DNA of 64,000 bases from Bifidobacterium sp. ESL0775 (GCF_029395475.1 NZ_CP113917.1:1922001-1986000); one strand, 5' to 3'; shown: positions 9,101 through 18,644, counted from the first letter of the stretch. Notes: generated by a model not told the origin, from the sequence alone. Program-made: numbers and translations.

Positions 9101-10144
9101 TCAGATTCTATCCAATATGGCCTTGCCGACCTCAGCGGTGGTGCGTTGCTTCTGCCCGTTTTCGGCGATATCGGCCTCGACGACCTCCTCGATATGCTTG
9201 GCCGGCTCATCCATGCCAAGGTGACGCAACAGCATCGCTGTGGAGAGGATGGTGGCCGTCGGGTTGGCGATGCCCTTGCCGGCGATGTCGGGGGCGGAGC
9301 CGTGGATGGGCTCGAACATCGAAGGATACTCGTTGCTGGCGTTGATGCAGCCTGAAGCCGAATAGCCGACTCCGCCGACCACGGCGCCCGCCTCGTCGGT
9401 GATGATGTCGCCGAAGAGGTTGTCGGTCAGGATGACGTCGAAACGGCTGGGATCGGTGACCATGAAGATGGTGGTCGCGTCGATGTGCAGGTAGTCGTGG
9501 CTGACCTCGGGGTATTCTCGGCCGACCTCGTCGACGATGCGCTGCCACATGTCGCCGGCGTTAATCAAGACGTTCTTCTTATGGACCAAAGTGACGTGCT
9601 TCTTGCGCTTCATCGCCAGGTCGAAGGCGTAACGCACCACGCGCTCGACGCCGTAGGCGGTGTTGAGGCTGACCTCGGTGGCCACCTCGTGCGGGGTGCC
9701 CTTGCGGATGTCGCCGCCGGCGCCGCAATACAGGCCTTCCGTGCCTTCGCGCACGACGACGAAATCGATGTCACCGGGGTTCTTCAGCGGGGACTCGACA
9801 CCCTTGTAAAGCTTGGAGGGACGCAAGTTGACGTACTGGTCGAGATCGAAACGCAGCTTCAACAGCAAGCCGCGCTCAAGCAAGCCGGCCGGCACATCGA
9901 GCCGGGGGTCGCCGATGGCCCCCAACAGAATGGCGTCGGTCTTCTTGATCCGCTCGAGGTCCTCGTCGGGCAGCACCGCCCCATCACGCACATAGCGTTG
10001 GGATCCAAGATCGAAGTCCTCATACTCGAAGTCGGCCACGCCCTCGGTGGCCTTCTCCATGACCTCTTGGGCCGGTGGAACGATTTCCTTGCCAATGCCG
10101 TCACCGGGGATGACGGCGATGTGATATGTCTTTTTAGTGCTCAT
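9101..10144 (-). CDS. leuB: 3-isopropylmalate dehydrogenase
   Basis: Oxidises and decarboxylates 3-isopropylmalate with NAD+ in leucine synthesis. The 347-residue protein closely follows actinobacterial Leu[12 protein letters not shown] at the N terminus, [32 protein letters not shown], the catalytic Lys in LVHKKNVL, and metal-binding Asp residues in [16 protein letters not shown], ending with [16 protein letters not shown]. The start at 10144 is where LeuB proteins begin; the reading frame runs 117 bp further upstream but that part has no homologous character. No SD is visible; a -10 box ends 7 nt before the ATG. It stands alone, without leuA, leuC or leuD nearby. Confidence 0.95.
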   Translation of the reverse strand: MSTKKTYHIAVIPGDGIGKEIVPPAQEVMEKATEGVADFEYEDFDLGSQRYVRDGAVLPDEDLERIKKTDAILLGAIGDPRLDVPAGLLERGLLLKLRFDLDQYVNLRPSKLYKGVESPLKNPGDIDFVVVREGTEGLYCGAGGDIRKGTPHEVATEVSLNTAYGVERVVRYAFDLAMKRKKHVTLVHKKNVLINAGDMWQRIVDEVGREYPEVSHDYLHIDATTIFMVTDPSRFDVILTDNLFGDIITDEAGAVVGGVGYSASGCINASNEYPSMFEPIHGSAPDIAGKGIANPTATILSTAMLLRHLGMDEPAKHIEEVVEADIAENGQKQRTTAEVGKAILDRI

Positions 10145-10151
10145 AGCCGTG

Positions 10152-10179
10152 ACAATAGTCGCGAAAATCACACTGTCCA
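10152..10179 (-). promoter_or_regulatory. Probable leaderless promoter of leuB
   Basis: On the minus strand TGGACA (10179-10174), a 16-bp spacer and TATTGT (10157-10152) precede the leuB ATG (10144) by 7 nt. With no SD present this suggests transcription starting at or near the A of the start codon. Confidence 0.45.
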
Positions 10180-10278
10180 CTATATGGTCCGAAAAATGGA
10201 CATTCCTATCCTGAATACAAAACCAGCAAAATATATCTATTTGCATCGTTTGCCGAAACAAACATGCTCCCCTCTTCT

Positions 10279-10317
10279 AAAGAGCGCGGAAATGTATAAT
10301 TTCATACAAAAGAGCGC
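10279..10317 (+). promoter_or_regulatory. Probable -10 box and paired direct repeat upstream of the DoxX gene
   Basis: A perfect TATAAT (10295-10300) lies inside the dyad TGTATAATTTCATACA. It is flanked by two copies of AAAGAGCGC (10279-10287 and 10309-10317), exactly 30 bp apart. No convincing -35 box is present, so an activator or alternative sigma factor may be involved. The rest of the 262-bp divergent region between leuB and the DoxX gene shows nothing else clear. Confidence 0.35.
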
Positions 10318-10406
10318 AAATATCCGATTTTCCCTCACAAATACATCCAACGCCACTACAATCAGAGGTAACGCTATTAACGTTTTTAGGCAAGGAGGCC
10401 TTGATT

Positions 10407-10958
10407 ATGGTTAAATGGTTACGCACAAGCAAAAGCGGCATGATTGTCGCCACCATCGTCCGCATCTATCTCGCCATCGCGTGGTTGCAGGCCGGCTGGG
10501 AGAAAGTGGTGGGCTTCTGCACGGGAAAGTTCAGCGCGGCAGGCTTCATCCAGATGGGCATCAGCCACCCGGTTCCCGTTGAGGGGACGAGCGGCCCCGC
10601 TGAATACCCTTGGTACACCTGGTTCCTGCAGCATATCGCCATGCCTCAAGTCAACGTGTTCTCGTTCATGGTGGCGTTCGGCGAAGTCGCGGTGGGCTTG
10701 GGGTTGCTTTTCGGCACTCTGACCACAGCCGCCGCCTTCTTCGGCATGCTGATGAACTGGGCCTACGTCCTCTGCGGCGTCGTTTCTTCGGGCCCGATCG
10801 ACATCATCTGCGAATTCATCATCCTGGTCGCCGGCTTGAACGCGGGCAAGATAGGTCTTGATCGCTGGATCATTCCTTGGCTGCGCAGCAAGATTCATTG
10901 GCTGGGCAATTCGGTCTTCGACGAGGAAAAGACCACTTGGCCGTTGCAGAAGGCCTGA
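10407..10958 (+). CDS. DoxX-family membrane protein
   Basis: A 183-residue integral membrane protein with four predicted membrane segments (about 12-32, 80-103, 108-130 and 135-155). The arrangement, the first-helix motif RIYLAIAWLQAGWEKVVGF and the later FGEVAVGLGLLFG are typical of DoxX/DoxD-like proteins, originally described as thiosulfate:quinone oxidoreductase subunits, though most bacterial members have no proven activity. The ATG at 10407 is chosen because AAGGAGG lies 8 nt upstream; a TTG at 10401 is too close to that SD. It is transcribed away from leuB and ends at a shared terminator with the convergent peptidase gene. Confidence 0.85.
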   Translation: MVKWLRTSKSGMIVATIVRIYLAIAWLQAGWEKVVGFCTGKFSAAGFIQMGISHPVPVEGTSGPAEYPWYTWFLQHIAMPQVNVFSFMVAFGEVAVGLGLLFGTLTTAAAFFGMLMNWAYVLCGVVSSGPIDIICEFIILVAGLNAGKIGLDRWIIPWLRSKIHWLGNSVFDEEKTTWPLQKA

Positions 10959-10990
10959 GGCAACAACCAAAACAAGATATCGCATTCTCC

Positions 10991-11029
10991 GTGTCCGTAT
11001 GACTGCAAAAAACGTAGTCATACGGACAC
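10991..11029. terminator. Bidirectional terminator between the DoxX and S9 peptidase genes
   Basis: A perfect 13-bp inverted repeat (GTGTCCGTATGAC at 10991-11003 and GTCATACGGACAC at 11017-11029) with a 13-nt loop lies between the stop codons of two convergent genes. A T-rich tail (ATACTTTTATT) follows on the plus strand. Confidence 0.75.
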
Positions 11030-11035
11030 ATACTT

Positions 11036-13645
11036 TTATTCGTCAATACCCATCGCGTTCAGGCACCAGGCGTTTTCGTCGCTGACTTCCTGCCACTGTT
11101 TGTAACGGCCGGAAGTGCCGCCATGCCCGGCCTCGACCTCGATGCGCGCGATGGCGTCCACGCCCTGCGCTTGCAGACGGGCGACCCACTTGAGCGGTTC
11201 CACATAGAGCACGCGGGTGTCGTTCATCGACGTGGTGGCGAAGATCCTGGGATAACGCGAAGTGGCAGCATCGGGAACGAAGCCATCGGTATCTGGGCCG
11301 TCGGCATCGTGGCCTTCACCCTTTTGGTTCAAGGCGTTTTGGGCTTGTAGCGGTTTCTCGGATTCGTCATCGCCCTGCCAAGGCCCGAACGGCGCATTTT
11401 CATACGGCGAATACGACTTCATATAGTCGTAGACGGTTTTGTCGTGGAGCGGATCGCCCCACTCGTCCCATTCCGTGACCGTCAACGGCAGCGACGGATC
11501 GAGAATCGAGGTGAGCGCGTCCACGAATGGCACGTCCGCCTCGATGCCCGCGTAGCATTGCGGAGCCATGTTCGCCACGGCACCCATCAGCAGGCCTCCT
11601 GCGGAGCCGCCGTTACCGACGGTGCGTTTAGGATCTGCCAGCCCCGCCTGTTGCAAGGCTTTGGTGGCATCAACGAAATCCTCGAATGTATGACGTTTGT
11701 TAAGCCTGCGCCCCTGTTCGTACCAGGCGCGGCCCATCTCGCCGCCTCCACGGACATGCACCACGGCGTAAAGCACGCCACGGTCGAGCATGCTCACGCG
11801 AGCCACGGAGAAGCCCGGGTCGCTGCTGATCTCGTAGGCGCCGTAGCCGGTGATGAACAGCGGACCGGCGACAGGGCACGATTCATGGTTCTGCTTCAGC
11901 CCGGCATCATTCGATTCATCGTGACGTTCAGAAGTGCCCCCACCAAGCGAAACAGGACCACCATCAGCCGGACTTTCAGCAACATCCAGCAAGTCGATGC
12001 GGCTCAAATCGTCACCCAAGGCCGCCATGGCTTTACACCGATCCGGCCGCCAAACCAACGAGACCGGCACCAGCTCACCGTCTCGCACGCGCACCCAGAC
12101 GCGCCGCTCGCGGTAGTTGGCGGCATCGAAACCGCCATGCACCTTCGCGCGCTTGAGCAGCTTGCTTTGGCCGGTGGCCACGTCAAGCTCGCGCAACTGT
12201 CCTGGTTGCGTATAGCTCGAGAACGAATAACGCATACGCGGCACGTCGTAGGAGGGGTTGCCGCCGGCGGAAATCGAATACAGCCGCTCGTTCCGGCTAT
12301 CCGCATCCGGCTTCAACTCGCGGAACCGCCATGGCCGCCGCACCAGGAAATCTTCAAGCGCGTCCCGTTTCGTCATCACGGCGACATGGGGCAGGCTGTC
12401 CTTGCGATAGCTCAGCACCACGAAATTGCGATACATCGCGATGCCCTCGATACCCAGCCCGCGAGCGCCCCGCAGAATCTCAGGATTGTCGGGATTATCG
12501 TACGGAGTATTCACCCGCTTGGCAGCCGCACCAGCTTCGACCTCATCGCCCCGCTCGCAGCCATACGGCGAGCCCACGGCCACAGCCACGCCCTCACCCA
12601 ACGCGTACGGCGGCTCGTGCGAACGCAAATCGACCATATCGACCTCGAAATTCGGGTTCCTCGCATTGTGATACACAAGCGCCAGCGGGATGTCGGAGCC
12701 GTCGTTGCCTGCGCCCTCGAACCGCGCGAAGCTCACATCGTATTCGATGCCCTCCTGACGCGGGATGAACGCACGGAATTCACCTTCCGGATCGTCGACC
12801 GGCAATGTCAGCACCTCACCGGTGGTTTTGGACGAGGTGCCGATGACCACGTTGCGTTCGTCGAAACTCGTGCCGACCCCGACCCAAAATTTCTCGTCAC
12901 GCTCGTGGAAGACCTCGACATCCTCGTCGACGCTGGTGCCGACCTGATGCCGCCGGACGGCGTACGGACGCCACGATTGGTCGAGCAACGTGTAGAACAC
13001 CCACTTGCCGTCGGGCGTGAAGCAGGCTTCCGAGATCCCTTTGAACACCTCGGGCAGCTCATGGCCGTCCTCGAGGCTGCGGATGCGGTAATCGTAACGT
13101 TCGCTGCCGGCGGTGTCGACGCCATAGAGCAGCCAACGTCCGTCGCGGGTCAGGTCAAGCCCGCCCAAGCGGAAGAAATCATGGCCTTTCGCCTCGACGT
13201 TCGGGTCGAAGACGACCTGCTCCCCCGGCATCGAGCCAGGTGCGTCGCCCGCTTTGATCTGCGGCGGATCCCAGTCATCCGGCCCGGCGATCGGCAGACG
13301 GCACTGCACCCCGTATTGCAGGCCCTCCTGCGTCCGTACGAAATACCAATAACCATCCATTCGTGTTGGAACGGACATATCCGTCTCATCGACCCGCGAC
13401 TTGAGTTCCTCGAACAACCGGTGCTTCAGCCCGTCGAAACCAGCCGTGTGCGCACGGTAATACTCGTTTTCCTCGCGCACGAACCGTTGCAGGTCCGGCG
13501 AAGCCTTGTCGCGCATCCACTCGTATGGGTCGATGAAGGTGTCGCCGTGCGCCGTGCGCGCCTTTGGTTCGCGTTTGGCTTGCGGAACAGGCGGAATACC
13601 AACGGTTTTCGACGATGTCGGCGTGAGGTTCGATTCTTCGGTCAT
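11036..13645 (-). CDS. S9-family serine oligopeptidase (oligopeptidase B-like)
   Basis: A cytoplasmic peptidase of 869 residues that should cleave short peptides, probably after basic residues if it follows oligopeptidase B. The N-terminal half is the beta-propeller gate (HGDTFIDPYEWMRD early on). The C-terminal alpha/beta-hydrolase domain has nucleophile Ser681 in GNGGSAGGL, an Asp in MNDTRVLYVEPLKW, and a His in EAGHGG near the end. It is about 150 residues longer than usual because of two hydrophilic insertions: one between propeller and catalytic domain (coded near 11870-12000) and one rich in D, G and E before the catalytic Asp (near 11285-11380). No signal peptide is seen. The start at 13645 is preferred; 13666 is possible, neither with a good SD. 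Confidence 0.9.
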   Translation of the reverse strand: MTEESNLTPTSSKTVGIPPVPQAKREPKARTAHGDTFIDPYEWMRDKASPDLQRFVREENEYYRAHTAGFDGLKHRLFEELKSRVDETDMSVPTRMDGYWYFVRTQEGLQYGVQCRLPIAGPDDWDPPQIKAGDAPGSMPGEQVVFDPNVEAKGHDFFRLGGLDLTRDGRWLLYGVDTAGSERYDYRIRSLEDGHELPEVFKGISEACFTPDGKWVFYTLLDQSWRPYAVRRHQVGTSVDEDVEVFHERDEKFWVGVGTSFDERNVVIGTSSKTTGEVLTLPVDDPEGEFRAFIPRQEGIEYDVSFARFEGAGNDGSDIPLALVYHNARNPNFEVDMVDLRSHEPPYALGEGVAVAVGSPYGCERGDEVEAGAAAKRVNTPYDNPDNPEILRGARGLGIEGIAMYRNFVVLSYRKDSLPHVAVMTKRDALEDFLVRRPWRFRELKPDADSRNERLYSISAGGNPSYDVPRMRYSFSSYTQPGQLRELDVATGQSKLLKRAKVHGGFDAANYRERRVWVRVRDGELVPVSLVWRPDRCKAMAALGDDLSRIDLLDVAESPADGGPVSLGGGTSERHDESNDAGLKQNHESCPVAGPLFITGYGAYEISSDPGFSVARVSMLDRGVLYAVVHVRGGGEMGRAWYEQGRRLNKRHTFEDFVDATKALQQAGLADPKRTVGNGGSAGGLLMGAVANMAPQCYAGIEADVPFVDALTSILDPSLPLTVTEWDEWGDPLHDKTVYDYMKSYSPYENAPFGPWQGDDESEKPLQAQNALNQKGEGHDADGPDTDGFVPDAATSRYPRIFATTSMNDTRVLYVEPLKWVARLQAQGVDAIARIEVEAGHGGTSGRYKQWQEVSDENAWCLNAMGIDE

Positions 13646-13777
13646 ACCACACAAGCCTATACTCATCGAACGAACAACGGCGGGCCTTTGAGCGCGAGGC
13701 GACTATCTCAGGGCTGGCAAAGCCCCATGACATTCAATGCGCAGAATCGTAAGAAAAATATCTGAGGAACGTTCGCG

Positions 13778-15025
13778 CTATTCGCTTTTCGCGGATTCCA
13801 GACCCAGTGTATGGCGCAGGTAAGGCAGCATGGTCTTCATGATGTTGGAGCCGGTGGTGCCGGTGAAGACGGGGACATCGGTGACCGGCATGGGCTGGGT
13901 GGCGGTCAGCCCCGCGACCTCGGCCAAGGGCGAGGCCTCCTTCGGGCTCAGCTCGCGGATGGCGATGGCCAACACCCGCCCTGGGTAGCGCCGCGCGATG
14001 GTGGCATAGGTCACCGGATCCTTCTGCCCGTCGTCGCCGATGAGGATGAATCTCATATCCGGGAAATCCTCCATCAGCTGCTCGGCGAACTCCAGCTTGT
14101 GCTCGACGCCCGTGGGTATGAACGCCTTGGGCCTCGGGTCGAGATCGCGCAACAGCAACGGCCCGGCCGGATAACCCTGTTCGGCGATGAAATTACGTAT
14201 CGAGCTCTCGACGTTCCACGGCGAGGTCGACAGATAGAAGAACGGCGCATCCGGCAGCATGTCGGAAAGGCGCGTGAACAAGGCGCTCATCCCCGGCACG
14301 GTGCTGCGTTTCTTGGGGTTGAGCAACAACAGATTGTAGGCCGCCTTGACCGGACTCGGCGCGTGGGTCACCATGATCGTGTCGTCGACGTCGGTGATGA
14401 TGCCCACTTTGGCTCTTTCGGCCACGACGAACAGCTCGGAGTCGACCTTCCTTCGTCCGGCGACCTGATAGGAGACGTGGTGGACGCCGGGTGTGTTGCC
14501 GCGTTCGGCGACGAGGTCGAGGTAGCCGGCGCTGTCGGAAATGGCGTACGCCGAACTGATCTCGCGCGAGGTGTCGTAACGGTCGTAAACCTCGGAGACC
14601 CCCACCTGCACCGAATTGACCGGCACGCCATCGATCTCGATTTTCACCCGCACCCCGGCCGCCGGCACCGCAAGCATGCCACGGATGCCGCGCATCAGCT
14701 CACCGGAACGCGAGCCGCCGGGAGCCATCACCGTCCGGCACACCAGCCGCGCGTAATCGTCTGTTCCATAGCCCGCGTAAGGCTCGACCTTGGGGAACCA
14801 TCCCCATCGCCGCACCAACTTGGTCGAGAACCTCGCCCATAGCCCGAACCCTTGGGTGACGGCCTTTCTCGCGTGCCGCAGCAATGGCTCGATGTCACCA
14901 TGGCGCGGGATGGAGGTCTTGCGCGAGTCGAAGGAGGTGGAGGCGCGATGCACCTCGATCGGCACCGTGGGCATATCGTCCGCGCGCGCCGACCCAGCGT
15001 GTTCTTTCAACCGTTTGCGTGCCAT
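13778..15025 (-). CDS. App1-type phosphatase (DUF2183)
   Basis: A 415-residue protein whose C-terminal half is the App1 catalytic domain, a HAD-like fold. The key motif DVDDT lies at residues 212-216, with Asp212 and Asp214 as the expected nucleophile and acid. Further motifs are FFYLSTSPWN and LIGDDGQKDP. In yeast App1 the domain dephosphorylates phosphatidate; in bacteria the substrate is unproven. The N-terminal region (about 95-190) resembles a beta-sandwich that often precedes this domain. There is no membrane segment. The start has GGAAA just upstream. gcvH lies 136 bp upstream on the same strand and could be co-transcribed. Confidence 0.83.
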   Translation of the reverse strand: MARKRLKEHAGSARADDMPTVPIEVHRASTSFDSRKTSIPRHGDIEPLLRHARKAVTQGFGLWARFSTKLVRRWGWFPKVEPYAGYGTDDYARLVCRTVMAPGGSRSGELMRGIRGMLAVPAAGVRVKIEIDGVPVNSVQVGVSEVYDRYDTSREISSAYAISDSAGYLDLVAERGNTPGVHHVSYQVAGRRKVDSELFVVAERAKVGIITDVDDTIMVTHAPSPVKAAYNLLLLNPKKRSTVPGMSALFTRLSDMLPDAPFFYLSTSPWNVESSIRNFIAEQGYPAGPLLLRDLDPRPKAFIPTGVEHKLEFAEQLMEDFPDMRFILIGDDGQKDPVTYATIARRYPGRVLAIAIRELSPKEASPLAEVAGLTATQPMPVTDVPVFTGTTGSNIMKTMLPYLRHTLGLESAKSE

Positions 15026-15161
15026 GTGTTTCCGTTCGTTCGCGTGTTCATAGGTTCTTGATTATTGGCATTGGTATGTTCCGCGCCGAAAGCCACGCAG
15101 GTCACCGCGCCATCTTTTCAAGCCCGGTCTCCGTTGTCCACCGAAACGGGACCCAGCCACA

Positions 15162-15611
15162 TCATTGGGCGCGACGAACCATGGCGGCATACTGCTCGGC
15201 GTCCATCAGCTCCGGCTCGTCATCGTCGAGCTCCACTTTGAGGATCCAGCCCTCACCGTAAGGGTCGTTGTTGATGACCTGCGGATCGTCGGCGACCGCC
15301 TGGTTGACGTATCGGACGGTGCCCTCGACCGGCGAGATGAGGTTCTGGACCGTCTTGGCGCTTTCCATCTCGACGATCTCATCGCCGGCGCGCACCGGGG
15401 TGCCGGGTTCCGGCAGATCGACATAGACGATCTCGCCCATCTGGTTGGCCGCGTATTCGGTGATGCCGATGACGGCAATCCCCTCGGCGTCATCGACCCA
15501 CGCATGGTCGCCGGAATACTGCAGATGGTCAGGCACGTCCAAGGAAACGGGTTTGGCGGTGGCTTCGGTGGTGTCGTCGATCTCGGTGTCGTTCATGTTG
15601 TTTTCGCTCAT
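15162..15611 (-). CDS. gcvH: Glycine cleavage system H protein
   Basis: A small carrier protein whose lipoylated lysine shuttles the aminomethyl group in glycine cleavage. Of 149 residues, about the first 25 are an acidic extension; then comes the lipoyl fold with Lys86 in the motif EMESAKTVQ and the H-protein start pattern YSGDHAWV and terminal GEGWILKVEL. No gcvP or gcvT gene is in the window, so glycine cleavage cannot be inferred; an isolated H protein can also serve as the carrier on which lipoate is built or relayed. The ATG has no SD; TAATCT ends 6 nt upstream. The window's lipoate ligase is the obvious candidate to modify it. Confidence 0.93.
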   Translation of the reverse strand: MSENNMNDTEIDDTTEATAKPVSLDVPDHLQYSGDHAWVDDAEGIAVIGITEYAANQMGEIVYVDLPEPGTPVRAGDEIVEMESAKTVQNLISPVEGTVRYVNQAVADDPQVINNDPYGEGWILKVELDDDEPELMDAEQYAAMVRRAQ

Positions 15612-15617
15612 GTTGCC

Positions 15618-15647
15618 AGATTAGCGCATCACAGCGCCCGATGTCTT
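15618..15647 (-). promoter_or_regulatory. Possible leaderless promoter of gcvH
   Basis: On the minus strand AAGACA (15647-15642), an 18-bp spacer and TAATCT (15623-15618) end 6 nt before the gcvH ATG. The boxes are imperfect; the position relative to the start codon is the main argument. Confidence 0.35.
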
Positions 15648-15657
15648 GCTTGCCGCG

Positions 15658-15694
15658 AAATAAAAACGCGCCCCGCGAAAAACCGCAAGACGCG
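15658..15694 (-). terminator. Terminator of the L,D-transpeptidase gene
   Basis: On the minus strand CGCGTCTTGCG (15694-15684) pairs with CGCGGGGCGCG (15677-15667) as an 11-bp stem with three G-T wobbles and a 6-nt loop, followed by TTTTTATTT. It lies between the L,D-transpeptidase stop and gcvH. Confidence 0.75.
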
Positions 15695-15731
15695 CCTACA
15701 AAACAGGAAAGGCCTTTAAACCGCCCGAAAC

Positions 15732-17258
15732 TTACCTCACCGGACCAGTGGGCTGGCCGCCCACAACCTGCACTAGCGAACCTTGCGGGCAGTTGTCATA
15801 AATCCACTTGGCATCGGACACGTTCATGTTGACGCAACCATGCGAGCCGTGGCCGGCCGGGTCGCCCGTGCTGATGCCGGTGGGATTCCAAGGAGCGCCA
15901 TGGAAGCCCTGTCCACCATTGAAATAGCTGATCCAAGGCACACCGGGAGTCACATAATCCGGCCCGCGCATGGTCTGCGTGGCGTAGCGCAGGTTGATGA
16001 CGTAGGTCCCCGTGCTCGTCTGGTGGTCGGCCCTGCCCGTGCACACCGGGAAGGTCTGCACCACTTGGTCGTCCTTGTAGACGGTGACGGTCTGGGAGGA
16101 TTTGTCGACCACGAGCCTCATCTGCGGCTTGGTCTGCTTGACGTCGAATTTGGTGATGTCGGCCGCCGCCTGAATGGTGGCAGGCTGAGAGGAGGTCAAG
16201 GCGCTGTAGACCTGATCGGCCACCGGGCCCACGTCCTTGATCTTGACGCCATCGACGCCTTTGGTCGTGGTCAGCAACACATTGCCCGCGGTGTCGATGA
16301 TGTCCTGCTGGCTGACCATCTCCTGATTGAGCTCTTTGGGCATCTCCATGTTGAGGTAATTGGTGATGGCGTCTTTGTCGATGTCGAGCGTGATGGTGCC
16401 TTTCGCCAGATCGGCGTCAGGCTTGATCCACGAGGCGAGTTGCGCCACAGGCACCTCGAATTTGCTCGCGTCGCCGTTGTTGATGACGATCTTGTTGGCC
16501 AACAGCTTGTTGGCCGACGCGGCGGCCGCTTCCGCGGTGTTCTGCGAAATGGGGGTGTCGACGTTCTTGTAGGTGATTTTCGCGGTCTGCACCTGGCCGG
16601 GATCGGCGATCAGAGCGTTGACGCAACGCTTGACGCTGCTCAGCTCGGGCGCGCGACCGCCACGGCCGGCCTGCACCACGAAGGCGTTGCTTCCGTTGAA
16701 GGCGATGGACGAGGGAACGGCCTTTTCGTTGTCTTTGACGAACGCGTTGGTCAGATAGGTGTCGATCGGCAGATCCGTGACCTTGGCGACCAGCTTGACA
16801 TTCGATTTCGAGAACGGGATGACGCGGCTCGCGCCGTCGCCTTTCGCCGCCAACAGGTTCTGGACCGTCTTGTCAACATTGACGGTGACACCGAAATCCT
16901 TGAAATTCGCGGTCGTCTTTTTGCCTTGGCCGTCGGAGACGAGGACCTTCGAGTTCTTCGCCTCACGGTCAACCGTTTGCTTCAGCTGCGCGGCGTCCTG
17001 CCCCGCCACCGCGACATTGCCCAGATGAACGCCCGGGGCCGCCTTATCTTTGTAATACCAACGAGTGCCGAAGAACGCGGCGACCAACGCCACGATAAGG
17101 ACCACGAGCACCACGGCCGCGATGATAATCGGCAGATGCCGCTTGCCATGACCCTCATGCTTTGCCGGGGCATCGACACCCAGGGCTGCGATATCGGCTT
17201 GGCTGAGCTCGCTCGTCAATGCCTCAGGCTCGCTATCGCTGCTGATCACGTCGTCCAT
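15732..17258 (-). CDS. Membrane-anchored L,D-transpeptidase (YkuD domain)
   Basis: Likely makes 3-3 peptidoglycan cross-links or attaches proteins to the wall. The 508-residue protein has an acidic cytoplasmic tail (1-40), one membrane segment (about 42-65), an extracellular region of two repeated domains resembling PG_binding_4, and a C-terminal YkuD domain with the catalytic signature GSHGCVNM, where Cys475 is the nucleophile; GFHGAPW upstream supplies the conserved His. The ATG at 17258 follows a strong GGAGGAAGA. It reads as its own unit with a terminator downstream. The type II orientation (N-in) is typical of Gram-positive members. Confidence 0.92.
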   Translation of the reverse strand: MDDVISSDSEPEALTSELSQADIAALGVDAPAKHEGHGKRHLPIIIAAVVLVVLIVALVAAFFGTRWYYKDKAAPGVHLGNVAVAGQDAAQLKQTVDREAKNSKVLVSDGQGKKTTANFKDFGVTVNVDKTVQNLLAAKGDGASRVIPFSKSNVKLVAKVTDLPIDTYLTNAFVKDNEKAVPSSIAFNGSNAFVVQAGRGGRAPELSSVKRCVNALIADPGQVQTAKITYKNVDTPISQNTAEAAAASANKLLANKIVINNGDASKFEVPVAQLASWIKPDADLAKGTITLDIDKDAITNYLNMEMPKELNQEMVSQQDIIDTAGNVLLTTTKGVDGVKIKDVGPVADQVYSALTSSQPATIQAAADITKFDVKQTKPQMRLVVDKSSQTVTVYKDDQVVQTFPVCTGRADHQTSTGTYVINLRYATQTMRGPDYVTPGVPWISYFNGGQGFHGAPWNPTGISTGDPAGHGSHGCVNMNVSDAKWIYDNCPQGSLVQVVGGQPTGPVR

Positions 17259-17439
17259 TCTTCCTCCAGATGCCCTTCTCGGCGTACCGGTTAACTAGAA
17301 TATCGCAACGATTTGACTATCGCTCATACCATGGGCGATAAACGAACGAGGAATTCATATTACGAAAATCCAGGCCGGAAAAACAACGAACAGAACGGTT
17401 GATAACGATTTTCCCCAACAGAAGAACAGAATATTTGCA

Positions 17440-18528
17440 TTACAATTTCTGTCCATACCATTCCTCGATCATGTAGCGGGCGACGGTCGATTTCCCCGGC
17501 CAGGCCACCCGGCCCTCGGTGAGGGCATCGGCGAACTCGTCGCGCGTGAAGAAACGGGCATCGACCGTCTCACGGTTGTCCACATCAATATCGGTGCCCA
17601 GCGCACGGGCCTTGAACGCAACCATCAACGAGGCCGGGAAAGGCCAGGGCTGCGAACCCAGGTATTTGAGCTCCCCCAGTTTCAGCCCGGTCTCCTCGCT
17701 GGCTTCGCGCCGGCAGGCATGCTCGAGGTTCTCGCCCGCCTCGACGAACCCCGCGCAGACCGAGTAGCGGGTGGGATTCTTCCATGCCTTGTTATGCTGC
17801 AAAAGCAGCCGGCCCTGGCCGTCGACGATGGAGACGATGACCGCCGGCTCGATACGCGGGAACAGCAGCGAGCGGTGTGATGGGCAGCCTTCATTGACGC
17901 ATCGCTGGGCCCATCCGGCATTGGCGGGACGCACCGGGGAACCGCATCGCGGGCAATGACGCTGCGAGGCGTGCCACATGCACAACGCCACAGCGGTGGT
18001 GGCCTGCCCGACCTGACGCGCCGAGCCATGCGCGGCGAAGCCCCGCAGAGAGACCCAGTCAAAACGTTCCAGCGCCCGTTTCAGCACCGTCGGCAAAACC
18101 GTCGAGGAGGACGCGCCGGCATGGTCATCGCCATTCGCCTCGGCGGCATCCGCCAACCCGGACACATCGAGGGCGACCACGGCCTGGGGATGCGCCGTGC
18201 CCACGCCATAGCTGCCAAGAAACATGGCGATCACACCGGTCTCTTCAGAATCGCCAAGCGCGCCGCCAAACCCGCGCAGGACATACTCCCCCGGCACCTC
18301 GGCCAAGCGTATCTTCGCGGTCTCGTAATCGACCCGGGCCGCCTGTCCGTCGGGCACCGCCACGAGGCCGTCACGCACGAAAACGACCGTCGTCCCCGTC
18401 TGCGCGAGCACCGCGTCGATCAGCCCCGGCTCACCCCTACGATCGGTCTGGTAATCGATGTCGCCCTGCGCAAGCGGTAAAAACGGCAGCACCTGAGTCA
18501 ATGCCAACGATGAGAACGAAGCAGCCAT
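17440..18528 (-). CDS. nudC: NAD+/NADH diphosphatase, NudC-type Nudix hydrolase
   Basis: Hydrolyses NADH or NAD+ to NMN(H) and AMP and may decap NAD-RNA. The 362-residue protein has the family's three parts: an N-terminal domain (1-180), a four-cysteine zinc ribbon (CPRCGSP near 190 and CVNEGC about 15 residues later), and a Nudix domain. The Nudix box GFVEAGENLEHACRREASEETGL is complete, with all REXXEE metal ligands, and the NudC-specific SQPWPFPASLM motif follows. I use the ATG at 18528, with AAAGGGGA 4-5 nt upstream, instead of a TTG 39 bp earlier. It lies downstream of the repeat region described below. Confidence 0.92.
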   Translation of the reverse strand: MAASFSSLALTQVLPFLPLAQGDIDYQTDRRGEPGLIDAVLAQTGTTVVFVRDGLVAVPDGQAARVDYETAKIRLAEVPGEYVLRGFGGALGDSEETGVIAMFLGSYGVGTAHPQAVVALDVSGLADAAEANGDDHAGASSSTVLPTVLKRALERFDWVSLRGFAAHGSARQVGQATTAVALCMWHASQRHCPRCGSPVRPANAGWAQRCVNEGCPSHRSLLFPRIEPAVIVSIVDGQGRLLLQHNKAWKNPTRYSVCAGFVEAGENLEHACRREASEETGLKLGELKYLGSQPWPFPASLMVAFKARALGTDIDVDNRETVDARFFTRDEFADALTEGRVAWPGKSTVARYMIEEWYGQKL

Positions 18529-18644
18529 TTGATCCCCTTTAAGTCCTGCAAACTTGTCTATTCCCAAAAACTTCCAGCGCCGTTACATGAAACGCTATAT
18601 CAGATTATTCATTATCACACAGCAACAATAGATTTACCGAGCAT

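Noticed and set aside
11444-13765. A 773-codon plus-strand open frame opposite the S9 peptidase gene
   Set aside because: Antisense shadow of a peptidase with an intact catalytic triad; composition is arginine/alanine-rich and no family is recognisable.
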